Shown here: one piece after another, positions 44,217 through 57,200 of the stretch
How the letters are laid out: each line of letters starts with the position of its first letter
Position numbering within the stretch: position 1 is the stretch's first letter
Assembly (NCBI GenBank): GCA_032622095.1
Contig: CP136066.1
Span: 206,052,978-206,116,977 of the forward strand
Reading direction: 5' to 3'
From: Siphonodentalium dalli
Taxonomy: Eukaryota; Mollusca; Scaphopoda; Gadilida; Siphonodentaliidae
DNA length: 64,000 nt
Notes under the pieces: model-generated
The model's input: the letters and a program-made list of their open reading frames with translations, nothing else
Told to the model about the DNA's origin: nothing
The model's database searches: none
Position numbers and translations under genes: made by a program

Positions 44217-44961
44217 AGGGCCCTTTGTTGATATTTATTTACTGAAGAATGCAGCAGGATGAGTAATGATGACATCACAGAATCTTTCCTTTATTATTCA
44301 TATCCCCTGCAAATATAAACATATGCATTTACAGAAAATTCAATGAGAAAAGTTTGAACCAAGATTGTTGGCAAATCTCAATGGCACCAAACTTAACGAA
44401 TGTACTCACTCTAGTGTTCTAAATATACATGCATGCACATTTATTAATTTCATCAAAAATTTCCACCCTGAATGTTGCTTATTTGGGTCTGCACTTCATT
44501 TTATTTGCTCCCTCCGCTGGAGTGTTGTTTACAAAAATCTTGAGAATGTGTTTCTTATTTCTCTGTTGTATATTCTTTGATGCCAGTTGTGCATAAACAA
44601 GGACCATTTGCACGAAAAGCATTGATACAGCACATGACTTTATGTAAGATTTAATGTTTGTTTATGTTTTGACAACTGTGCTGCACATTGCAGGCAATTT
44701 CTCTATCTTATAATTACTAATTGGTATGAGATGAGTGCAATTGATAGCTTCCTAGTAGCGGAACAAACCTTTGAAAAACCTTTAACTAAGTAAAATGCTC
44801 TCAATGCATCAAAAAGAAACTAATTATGCATATATCTACCCTGTGAAAAGTAGTCACTGGGATTGCACTTCCCAGAATGTTTATTCGGGTGTGCATGCTA
44901 ATTAAATTTTTAGCAAGATTTCCACCCTGCACGTTTATTTGGAATACAATAGTAGAGATGT
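44217..44961. other. nothing recognised
   Basis: AT-rich DNA between the large foldback and the family G element; frames are short and featureless. Confidence 0.5.
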
Positions 44962-45216
44962 TTAACCCTTTGAGTGCCAGGGGCCGATCTCATCGGCCCT
45001 AAACCTACAAAATAAGTCTGTTAAAGAATATAAGAATAAATTATTAAAATTGTAAAAAATTGTTTTAAAAAAAACAAAAACAAAAAACAATTGTTAGGCC
45101 AATGCATTCTCTTATATATGCGAGGCGACCTATGGTCGACTCGCATATATAAGAGAATGCAATGGCACAGGGTATATGGGTTGATACAAAAATCGACCTG
45201 GCACTCAAAGGGTTAA
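44962..45216 (+). mobile_element. TTAA MITE family G (CCCTTTGAGTGCCAGG ends)
   Basis: TTAA-CCCTTTGAGTGCCAGG at the left and CCTGGCACTCAAAGGG-TTAA at the right: a 16-bp perfect terminal inverted repeat. A single copy of the shared hairpin (about 45098-45165) sits inside. The ends differ from families A and B after CCCTTT. Confidence 0.9.
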
Positions 45217-45372
45217 ACATGACCCATGATGACTGAGATACAGAGGTTCAAATTTGGCAGATGCATTTTCGCTCTAAGGGCCAGAACTCTGTAACAAATG
45301 AATGGACAAAACCCATTCTATGTGGATATCCCTCCCCCATTACAGTTCAAAAGTATACAATGATCATTGAAA

Positions 45373-46250
45373 CAAGCCTTGAAATAGTGTGTCTGTCATT
45401 TGCAAAATGAGGTCCCAAAATTCACAATCTGGGAACCTACAGTAATGCCCAAAGTAATTGACCACTTAACCACAGCAGAATTATGGGTAAATTTTCAGGA
45501 TTTAGTCGGAAATATGGCTTGTTGCCATCCATCGGAAAGCTCTCGCCGAGGTCCCAAAATTCACAATCTGGGAACCTACAGTAATGCCCAAAGTAATTGA
45601 CCACTTAACCACAGCAGAATTATGGGTAAATTTTCAGGATTTAGTCGGAAATATGGCTTGTTGCCATCCATCGGAAAGCTCTCGCCGAGGTCCCAAAATT
45701 CACAATCTGGGAACCTACAGTAATGCCCAAAGTAATTGACCACTTAACCACAGCAGAATTATGGGTAAATTTTCAGGATTTAGTTGGAAATATGGCTTGT
45801 TGCCATTCATCGGAAAGCTCTCGGCGAGAGCTTTCCGATGGATGGCAACAAGCCATATTTCCGACTAAATCCTGAAAAATTACCCATAATTCGGCTGTGG
45901 TTAAGTGGTCAATTACTTTGGGCATTACTGTAATTCTGCTTAGACCTCAACTGCTATGGGAGACCAAGAATAAGACTGAAGTTCCCCAGTTGAAGTTGGT
46001 GATGTTCACCCATTAGTCACCTCGATTATGTAATTTAGCTTCAGCAAATCAGGGTACACGTATAGAAACTGAACAGAAGTAACTAAAAACAATGTTAATT
46101 TGAGACAATAGATACTTTTCCAGAAGATAAGGCCTAAGCAGAATGAGGTCCCCAGAGGGTGTATTTGGTGATGGTAGCCCGCTGTGCTAAATTCACCCTC
46201 TGGGGACCTCATTCTGCAAATGACAGACACTCTATTTCAAGGCTTGCATT
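45373..46250 (+). mobile_element. GAATGAGGTCCCC foldback element carrying a mariner-like MITE, with tandem copies
   Basis: The host repeat starts near GTCTGTCATTTGCAAAATGAG. A mariner-like MITE (full copy 45716-45932) is inserted in it. A unit of about 138 bp containing the host border and the MITE left arm is repeated in tandem (from about 45411, 45549 and 45687). The host resumes at ATTCTGCTTAGACCTC (45933) and continues to a second foldback arm pair (46135-46235). A related layout without the MITE is at 34929-35265. Confidence 0.8.
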
Positions 46251-46885
46251 AAAACCCAACCTATGATGATTGAAATCAAGAGCTCCAGAATTGTTACGAA
46301 TATACGGACGGAACCCATTTCAATATCCCATGCCAAACATCGTTGGCTGTGGACAAAAAGCGAAGGAATGGTAGCCTATTGTGCAGGAGATTCAATTCGA
46401 TTCGATCATAGGATTTTTTTGTGACTGAAACTTCCAGCCAGAGGGTCTTATATATACGTTGTAACATGAGCACGCCATGACCCATTCGATGCCTTTGGAA
46501 TTGCATACCCTATTGTGCCCCAATATGCCAACACAATAATTAAAGTGCTGAATTGGTCTTCATCTCATGGCTTTGGGCACTAAATTTCCCAGGTTCACAA
46601 ACTGGCACTATGTTACCTTTGTTCGCTGAAACTGGAATGTTGATACCCAGGTTTGGCTCATCTATATATTTGATTCGAAATTTGATTCGATTCACGAATC
46701 TCGCCCATGATTCGTTTCGAGATTCGATTGTAAACCCCTGATTCGCATGGCCCTACTATTGTGTCATATCAGGCTATAAATTTTTATTTTCTGTAAACGC
46801 TTCTTCTGAACAGAGTTGTTTTTTGGGTAATTTCCTTGTGGTTTGTTGGCACATATTAGAAAAGGATCGACATCAAACCAACCTA

Positions 46886-47990
46886 GACAGGCATGGCGGG
46901 GAATCACGTGGTTTCGAGTCAATGAGTATCACGCATTCAAAATGGCCAAGGCGATCGCAAATGCGACCAGAAACGAGTAAAGAGGAAATAAACTAGAATA
47001 TGACATATTACATAGTATTTTGACAGCTATGAGCATATGCTATACTAATTTTTCAAACAAGCTGATAACTCAGTTGTTTGCTCTAACATTCTGACCGAAG
47101 GTGTCAGTCGAAGGATTCTCCTAGATGTATGGACTGGTGTATTTCACAAACCACCGACTGGCAACTTTGGTCAGAATGCTACAGAAAACTACTGAGTGTT
47201 TCGGAACAAATAAGACATCAACATGTTTTTAAAATAAACTAGCATATGCTCGTAACAGTCAAAATGCTGCGTATTGTGTCAGTTCCTCATATATAGAGGA
47301 TATCTAGTGTTTTTGAGTGGATACCGAAAATTATGTCATGAGTGAGCGAGACAAATGTATATTTTCGCGAGCGGCTTGCCGCGAGCGAAAATAAACATTT
47401 GTCGCGGTCACGAATGACGTATATTTCGGTATCCACTAAAAAAAACACTAGATATTCTTTTTATTATACGCATTTCCAAAGAAATTCACCACTTACGACG
47501 TTAAATGATATCACAATCGTCTTCAATCGATGCATAATTTTTGAAGCCATCAGCTGATCGATGCCTGTTCTCACAATGCTACTTCACCATCCGCAGAATA
47601 TAAAAATATAGTTCCCGTAATCTTCCCTTTATTTCCGCCATAAATATGTCGAATTTCAACATAAAATAGATTTTAATTATAACTATCAGTGAATATAATA
47701 TAATTTAGAATATTACAATGGGTTCTTTCACTTTGATCTTCTTCAATAGTACAAACTGGAAATAGTATTGGTACTCGCAAGTGAATCGGTGTGAAAGTAT
47801 ATTCTTCTATATCCCCTTCTGGGTGATCGATATTTATCTAAACGCGTTTTTTTCTATAATTCACTGTTGGGCGTATAATAAATTATTATATTATGTTTTT
47901 GTATGTTTGCGATCACTTTGGCCATTTTGAATGAGTGGTGCTCACCAACCTCGAAACCATGTGATTCCCCACCGTGATAGTGATTTACCT
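46886..47990 (+). mobile_element. 1.1-kb element with terminal inverted repeats of about 75 bp
   Basis: Left arm GCGGGGAATCACGTGGTTTC...CATTCAAAATGGCCAAGG (46893-46964) is complementary to TTGGCCATTTTGAATGAG...CATGTGATTCCCCACCG (about 47920-47982). A second palindrome (47296-47458; CTAGTGTTTTTGAGTGGATA with its complement, centre CGAGCGGCTTGCCGCGAGCG) lies inside. No transposase frame. The right end is partly duplicated in tandem (38 bp, 47965-48028). Confidence 0.7.
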
Positions 47991-48140
47991 CGAAACCATG
48001 TGATTCCCCACCGTGATAGTGATTTACCAAAAATATTGGGTGGCCAGAGCTAGCTTTTACAGCACAATCTACAGCACAATCTATTTTCTGCTTTCATGGC
48101 CATTTTATCAAGAAAGACTAAAGATAAAGTTCAAATACAC

Positions 48141-48233
48141 TCACTTTACATAGTTTGCTATATCCCAACTTGGTTCCACTGATTTTGCTTCTGAGATATT
48201 TACTCCATCCTTTGTCACAATAGCTATTTGATG
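48141..48233 (-). CDS. PSMB4: PSMB4 exon 6, C-terminal segment
   Basis: The acceptor is a pyrimidine tract ending TTTCTAG. The exon encodes [20 protein letters not shown] and then [10 protein letters not shown], ending in TGA at 48143-48141. It corresponds to human RFQIATVTEKGVEIEG and NWDIAHMI. The stop overlaps a strong donor-like sequence, GTAAA|GTGAGTGT. The transcript may therefore splice here instead and finish in a tiny downstream exon encoding the few residues beyond the human position (ISGFE). I could not find that exon, so both ends remain possible. Confidence 0.88.
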   Translation of the reverse strand, partial: HQIAIVTKDGVNISEAKSVEPSWDIANYVK

Positions 48234-51200
48234 CTAGAAAAGAAAGAAACTTACACTTGCAGTGGTGGTGGAGAAACGGACAAAAAACCAACACTTCCAA
48301 ATATACAAAGATGAATAACTCAAGAACAGAAAAAAAAACGATTGAACACTCAATTGATTCCCGCATATATAAGAGACTGCACTGGCACAGGATCTTTAAT
48401 GCCATGAAAGTGTTAAGAACTGGGGAAATACATGAAATACTTACAACGAACTCTGCATGCCTCAAGACGACTTTCCAACGTCATATCAATTAATTTAAAT
48501 TGAATTTAATGAGTCACTCAGTTAATTCAGAGGGTGTTATTTGCGGAAGGTTACGACCGATGCTGTTGCTTCAACAACAATTTACTTAAATGTTACAATC
48601 TTTAACCCTTTCGTTCGAGTAGTTCCCTTAGGAAATGTTCATATAATAAGTTCAACAAACGATAGGTCGTTGAACTTATCATGTGAACATTTCCCAGCAA
48701 TTAATATGATCATTCTGCTCTTGTGTTACTTGATTTTCTGTCTGCTTTTATTACCTGAAAACACCTCCAAATGAACTAGAGGTGTGACTGTCCCAATGGG
48801 ACTAAGGATACCCCCCGTGTTTTTTTAAATACTAAGATGTTTCACATGTCAGTAGCATTTAGTTAAAATAATAAAATAACAGTTCCCATTGCAGGTGCAC
48901 AACCCTAACCGTAATCTTAAACCTATTGACCGAAAAATGTAGGAATAAAAGCTCAGACAAAATTATGCATGTTGCGAAAAAATCGAAAAAGGAGAATAAC
49001 TCCACAAAAAAAGTCGGACAGACATCATAATCGCAGGTGCACAGGTTCCCATGGTACTATATATTAGTGCCAAGATAAAAAAACATTGACCTAAAAATGT
49101 AGGAATAAAAGCTCGGACAAAATTATGCATATTCAAAAAAAATTCTAAGTCGAAAAAGGGGGATAACTCAACCAAAACGGACAGACAAGCTGATTCCAGT
49201 ATAGTTGCGGGGGGTATAATAATAGAACATTCCAAACTATATTGTTGTAACAGAATGGGAGAATCCATTTATTATACAAAGGGTTATGCGTGTATAGTGG
49301 CTGAATGGCAAAACATACCTGTAACTTGCAGTATTTAGTAAAATGAGCGCATAACCAGGCATAACAACATATATAGTTATCGTTGCCTATGGTCTTTTGT
49401 TGAATACCCACACATACACCATTGTATTTAGCTCCTATTCGATATTTGAAACATAACTAATTTCTGTGTGACAATTTCCTATTTTCGTGTAACCGATTTA
49501 CAACTAAGGTGAAATCCAAAATCCAAATAAAACGGTCCCACGAGGGCCATTTTTTTCGATGAGGCTATGTCTGAGAATTAAAACCCTTCTATTTTTTTGG
49601 CCTTATAACACGAGTTTTGATGTTTTTAGTTTTTTTGCAATGTCAATGAAAGCGTTGAATTCCAATGCGGCGGGGCCCCGTGAAGCAAAACACTTTTTTA
49701 TTTGGCCAAATAAACTCACTTTATTAAGGGATCTAGCATCCCTGTAGAATAAAATCTTCAGACATTTCTCTACGATATTTACGGCTTCAGTCTGTGTGAG
49801 GTGAGGTTTCTTTTCCAGAGCATCTCTCAGAACAGGCTAAATAAAAATGCATGAAAAAGTACACTTAAATGTTGAGTATTTTATTACACACCTGTAATTG
49901 AAAAACACATCAATCCTGATCTCAGACAGTGTTGAAATGACTAATCAAAGTCGATTAGAATTTCGGCCAAAATAGACTACAAAATTACTAGTTACAACTC
50001 TCTCTCTCTTTGCCTAGGATGATAACATAGTTATGACTGATTATATTCATGACTGCATGCATTATATGGACATAATTGGCATCATCCATGTGAAAGCACA
50101 GAAATGTGTTTCAGAAGGTATAAATAATATAGTCAGTAAGCACAGTTTCATTCAAACGAGCAGGTGATCAATGTCCTAAAATTATACTTGGAGAGTCAAG
50201 GTTTGCTTATTAGTACTATATATGATATGGTGTTGATTAGCTGACTAATAATCGACTAGTGGCCATTGACTAGTAAATTTCCTGATATTTTTAACACTAG
50301 TGACGTTAGAGTCTGCAACGCAACTAGAATTTTGAAATCAAATTAATCAGATAGGAGATGTCATTCGGGCATGAGATAAGTATAGAACCTGACACATGTG
50401 TTACTTGTCCAGTTGTAAATTTACGACAGTCTTATGATCACCAAAAGTAACTTAATTGGTCAGGTTTTCATGATTGCACAAAGACAGCTCTGTTATTAGA
50501 ATAAGAAAACAGAGTGATGATGTAGTCTTTGATTAGTGGGGCAGGTTTGTCACATACGAGAATGTTTAACAGTATTAGCAGCCAATCAGAAAGTCACATG
50601 TCACAGTCGGAGGTATATCATACATGATGGGTGGCAACAGATAAAGTGAATGTTAATTACATGTAGATATAATAGTAACAAGGCGGTGCTGGCATACCCC
50701 CACGGTAGAAAATTAAAACATGGCAGGTAGGAACCCAAATACTGAGGACCTCTGCAAATCTCTCCTCCGTAAGATCAGTCATTCAAATAATGGTTAAAAC
50801 ATCAGCAGAAGAGCGAAAACTGATTTTCACACTAATTCGAGACAGCGAAGCAAGCAACTTGTAGACCTAACATTACTGAAAATGGCTCATATTTGTTGGA
50901 GTTATCAAGCCGGACGATAATAAGTCTGAGAAAATTAAGGAAAGAAGGGATGTAACTCAGACACCCAAAAAATTCAAACAAAGTCACTGGGCACTCTTTT
51001 TTGTGAACCTTCATAACAATTTTTATTCAGATCCAATAACCCCATGGCTGAGAAAATTCTAGAAGGATGGACCAAAAAAAGATGATTTCCAGATACACAA
51101 AGAAGGATACTGTAACTCTAGAATGGAATATTTGACCAACGTCATTTTTGCCAATCTTTTGAAAGCAGTCACGATGGTGTACCTCCCTACAAATTTCATT

Positions 51201-54200
51201 CAGATCTGATACCCCATGGCTGAGATATCTGCGTGAATGGACAAAAAACACACATTTCCAGATAAATAAATAAGAATAACTCTAAGACGAAAAATGCAAA
51301 AAAAGTCATTTCCTCCTCTTTTGAAAGCAATAATAATGGCAAATGTCAATTCCACATTTTGTTCAGATATGATAACCCAAGACTGGGATATATCATGCCT
51401 GGACGGATGGCCAGACAGACACAGTCAATCCAGTATACCCTAATTTTTCTTCAAAAAGTGGGGGTATAATTATCCAATAAAATATACTAGGGGAAGCTAC
51501 CAAAGGAATAAATATTTACCTGGGCTATGTGGGCACCGTACCCTGTTAATATAGATAATAAATATTTACCTAGGCTATGTGGGCACTGTACCCTGTTGAT
51601 ATAGATAATAAATATTTACCTGGGCTATGTGGGCACCGTAGCCTGTTGATATAGATAATAAATATTTACCTGGGCTATGTGGGCGCAATACCCTGTTGAT
51701 ATAGAGAATAAATATTTACCTGGGCTATGTGGGCACCGTAGCCTGTTGATATAGATAATAAATATTTACCTGGGCTATGTGGGCACCGTACCCTGTTGAT
51801 ATAGATAATAAATATTTACCTGGGTTATGTGGGCGCCATACCCTGTTGATATAGAGAATAAATATTTACCTGGGCTATGTGGGCACCGTAGCCTGTTGAT
51901 ATAGATAATAAATATTTACCTGGGCTATGTGGGCGCCATACCCTGTTGATATAGAGAATAAATATTTACCTGGGCTATGTGGGCACCGTAGCCTGTTGAT
52001 ATAGATAATAAATATTTACCTGGGCTATGTGGGCGCCATACCCTGTTGATATAGATAATAAATATTTACCTGGGCTATGTGGGCACCGTAGCCTGTTGAT
52101 ATAGAGAATAAATATTTACCTGGGCTATGTGGGCACCGTACCCTGTTGATATAGATAATAAATATTTACCTGGGCTATGTGGGCACCATAGCCTGTTGAT
52201 ATAGAGAATAAATATTTACCTGGGCTAGGTGGGCACCGTAGCCTGTTGATATAGATAATAAATATTTACCTGGGCTATGTGGGCGCCATACCCTGTTGAT
52301 ATAGAGAATAAATATTTACCTGGGCTATGTGGCACCGTAGCCTGTTGATATAGAGAATAAATATTTACCTGGGCTATGTGGGCACCGTACCCTGTTGATA
52401 TAGAGAATAAATATTTACCTGGGCTATGTGGGCACCGTACCCTGTTGATATAGATAATAAATATTTACCTGGGATATGTGGGCACCGTAGCCTGTTGATA
52501 TAAAGAATAACTATTTACCTGAGCTATGTGGGCACCGTAGCCTGTTGATATAGATAATAAATATTTACCTGGGCTATGTGGGCACCGTAGCCTGTTGATA
52601 TAGAGAATAAATATTTACCTGGGCTTTGTGGGCACCGTAGCCTGTTGATATAGAGAATAAATATTTACCTGGTCTATTTGGGCACCATAGCCTGTTGATA
52701 TAGAGAATAACTATTTACCTGAGCTATGTGGGCACCGTAGGCACCATACCCTGTTGATATAGATAATAAATATATACCTGGGCTATTTGGGCACCATACC
52801 CTGTTGATATAGAGAATAAATATTTACCTGGGCTATGTGGGCACCGTACCCTGTTGATATAGAAGGGGATTTATAGGCCACTCCGATTTTATCCACATAT
52901 CCTAGAAATCTGAAAATAGGCAACAATCTTCTAAGCTTATCTAGGGATATTGCTATATATTTAAGCAACTAAAATTATAATTATCGGGACATACTCTTTG
53001 TTTTAGAATTGTGCATGTTTTCAAACTAGTAACCCACGTGTTAATTTATTTTCTTAATTAAATTGAGCCAGTAGCAACTGCACATGCTCAACTGCTTGTT
53101 CTAATTTGGCGACTTCTGTTCTGCTGTAGAGATCTACCACCGGACGTGAGACACGTGATGCCATTACATACTGAAATCTTCAAAACTTGGACCCCACAGA
53201 GGTGTGCCGAAATTATTGTTGAACCACTGGTCAAACACACATCATGAGAGATTAAATTTTCTCCACTCCCAATAACAAATAAAGAACACACAATGTATGA
53301 CCTCTATCCTCTCTATTTATCATACACAGTGATGGAAGTTAGCTACAATATTTACGACAAAATATATATAAATGGACACGCAATAGTAATTTCGTTCCGG
53401 ACGGCATATTATTGCGGAATTGTTGCAATTCTTAGTTAACTGGGAATTTCCAATTTAGCTTATACAAACTGATAAAAAACTTCCTCTTCAAAAAGGATGA
53501 AAAAAGTGCTGGTATTGACAATAAAAGGAAAAATGCACTGACCTACCAGGTCAAGGTCAGTATATAAGAGAATACATTGGCACAGTGTTTTCTCAAAATT
53601 TGCAAAAAGCTCCCATCATGAAAGTGTAAACAAAACAAGTTTTTTCTATCAGTAAATTAGAACCAATCGTTGATGAATACTTACGGTTCCCCATCCTCCA
53701 AACCAGCTACAACAAATGTGTTCCAGAGGGGATTAATATTTGACCGTCGATTGTACATGACTCTCGTCAGCCATGAGAATAGACTGCTTGGCGTGTAACT
53801 GAAACCATCATTATAACATTCCTCATCAATCCTGGAAAATAAGACATTTAAAGGTACTCAATCTGATGGTCCCCATATCATCAGATTCCAGCAACAACAA
53901 CATTTTTTTAAATGCCGATTCAGTTATCAGAATCGATTAATTGCCCAAAAATAATGCTAACCACAGTCAACTATAGTATAAAATTGCCCGAAATGTGTTA
54001 TTAATCAACATTTTATTTCACTTCTTGGGTGTTTGTGAATGCCAAGATTACTAAGACCGACCAGCATTCGAGGATTTGAACACCTAGATTTGGATCCAAA
54101 TCAACACACCTGGTATCACTAGCTACTGCATGTTGTATGTTTTTGCCAGTTCTCAGAGTTAGAATTATCTAGTGTAGATCACGTCTTAACCCTTTACCCA

Positions 54201-57200
54201 ACAAACCGGCCAAAACCGGCCAAATAAAGCTGCAACAGCCTAAATTATCTTCGGTCTGTCTCAATAAAACCATACAAATATGGATATCATTGGAACCGGC
54301 TCCTTGACCACATTGTGATAGTTACAGTTATGCCCTGTGCCAATGCATTCTCTTATATATGCGAGTCGACCATAGGTCGCCTCGCATATATAAGAGAATG
54401 CATTGGCCTAAAAAAATCTTTTTTTAACACTTTTTACTATTTTTTATTACATTCTTTAACAATTTTATAATTTTTAATGTGTTAAGCCAATGCATTCTCT
54501 TATATATGCGAGGCGACCTATGGTCGACTCGCATATATAAGAGAATGCATTGGCACAGGGCCCTTCTGTTGGGTAAAGGGTTAATGCTCTGCCGTTCATT
54601 AATGACGAAGAATGTGAACTCAAATTCAGCCGATCATGGATTCAATAACTCATTCTAGCACCTGAAATCTTTGTATGCATTTCTTTGAGAACCTGGGACA
54701 AATGTACTGGATTCCTTGTCAATTTGAAAAGAATTGGCCCGAAAGTTACTGGTACCGGTATTTACCATTGTTCTAACTAGTATGCAATCGGTTCAGGGTT
54801 AACATTTTTCGCTCAAATGTCTGATATAGTATTTCCTTTTGTAAGTTTTGATATGCTATTGATTGGAATAATACCATTTTAATCATATGTGTCAATTTCA
54901 TGACAAATAGTTGAAAAAGATCACCAGTGACCAAGTATAGAACAACGCTGATTATCCCCTAAAATAGTACGTAGAACCCAGTACAAATCCACTTTAATAT
55001 TGCTCACAAAGCCAGGTTAATTACATAAGGAAGTTGACTATATGCTTAATTGCACCAATAGTGCAACATATTTTTTGTAACCACAATCTTAAACAATAAC
55101 ATGCTGTTCTTATTTGGTGTGTTGCAGTTCAGTCATTTTTGATGGGCAATTCCTTGGTTTGTTCATAAATATGAATTATACACTGAATTATATAATGTAC
55201 TAGCAGGGTTACCCGGGGTTGCCCAGGTTAATGCGATGTGAAACCATCAGTATGCTGTGGATATTATGTTGGGAATAGAGAACACTCTTGTTCAAAGTGT
55301 TATACGTTTTCTCATAAATTGTATATTCAAATAGCATCACACAACATGATTATTACAGTCATGGAATATAAGTAGTGGCCCACCTTGTCAATTGTCATTC
55401 TGTTTATCACGATTAATCCGTTCCACCAATAATGAAGTATTTATTTATTTACAACTGCGTATACGTCAGACGTTATAATATGATACATGGAAATCATAAA
55501 GACATTAGTTCGCATAAATAAAAGATGACAATTGGGTTTTACATATTGAGATGTATCAATCAATCTAGCGGGTTGGACTAAGATCTCGAGGATACCTGGC
55601 TATCATATCTCCATGAAAATACAGATGTTTCAAAGAAATGTCCAGGTGCTCGTCTGTTCATGGTGCTATATATTGGCTAAATATTCTCAGTTTCAACGAA
55701 ATGTTGCTGCGCGTGCATATCAGCTACATTTGCCAGACACAGAGCGAGATTTTGAGTTGTTTATGTCAGTCGATGAGTCTGTTCTAAACCCCTTGTCAGG
55801 TGTCAGTATTGGGAGGATCCTGAAAAGTCATGTGCTACTAACTGCATTGTATTGTATATCAGAAGAAACTATATATGACTGCACACTGTGACCACTATTT
55901 TTGAACAGGCCTTCCATATATCCTGACAAATTGTAACTTTTTTTGTGGAAACTGTATTGAATGGAACAGACTCAATTTTGTTATACATGTAATATATATG
56001 CAATCCTCTGACGGTTCGAGGTCTCTCAGTTTGCACGAATATATGAATCTCTTCAATAGAATGATAAATATACGTTTAATGCTTCTTCTATGTATCTCTT
56101 TTTGCTAGCTCATTGTGTGAATGTCCTGATAGCCATCCCCATATAAATATGACAATTAAGAAGATATAATTGTTCAAGTGACTTATAAGTGGGTTACCAT
56201 TTGTCGGGATTGTGAAATGTGAACGCCCAAATCTCCTTAAAATGATATGGAGATGGCCTGGTTGACTATATATAACTTATATATGGATAACGGCGAATAG
56301 CAATCTTATCTATGATAGTGCATTTCCACTCACAATCCGTGACGCAAACGACACCAAATGTGATTTAATTCATGGTATATCATTAGATAAAAACATGTAT
56401 GAATTTGTTGGAAATTAGTGCCAAATATATTAGTATCAGCTTTTGCCTCTTCGACTGTACCACGTGAAGTTATATATAGAACACACAGACAGACAGAAAG
56501 ACAGACAGACAGCACACTTTGATTTCTTGTATCATTTGAGAAGAACGTGTCTGAATTTGATGGTAATTGGTACTAATAAAAGGTCAGCAGACCACAGTGT
56601 CCCCCGAAAAAGTGGCAAGTCGATGCCGCTTTGTTGAAGAAATTTTAAAAAAATGTTGAAATTTTCTAAGTTGAAAAGGGTTAATAACTCCGTAAAAAAA
56701 ACAAAAACAACCCGTCATCTATATACATGTTGCACATCTCCAATATGTGGGTAACAATACTTTGAAGTTTCAAATATCTACGATCAAAACTGTAGGAGGA
56801 GTTGATTACACCACGAAGGTACCCTCATACAGAAAATTATAAAAAATGTTGAAATTTTCTAAGTCAAAAAGGGTTAATAACTTGTCAAAAGATAATTTTT
56901 CCGTCATCTATATACATGTTGCACATCTTCAATATATGGGCAACCATATTCTGAAGTTACAAATCTCTAGGATAAAAACTGTAGGAGGAGTTGATTACAC
57001 CACGAAGGTACCCTCATACAGAAAATTATAAAAAATGTTGAAATTTTCTAAGTAAAAAAGGGTTAATAACTCTGACGACCGTCAAAAGATAATTTTTCCG
57101 TCATCTATATACATGTTGCACATCTTCAATATATGGGCAACAATATTCTGAAGTTTCAAATCTCTGGGATGAAATCTGTAGGAGGAGTTGATTACACCAT

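Noticed and set aside
51507-52862. CRISPR-like regular repeats (also 27566-29567)
   Set aside because: There are no unique spacers; the units abut directly. The context is animal nuclear DNA, and the first array matches a PSMB4 exon border.
55613-55891. 92-codon frame antisense to PSMB4
   Set aside because: No recognisable domain, no splice partners, and it lies in an intron of a gene on the other strand. Could be chance.
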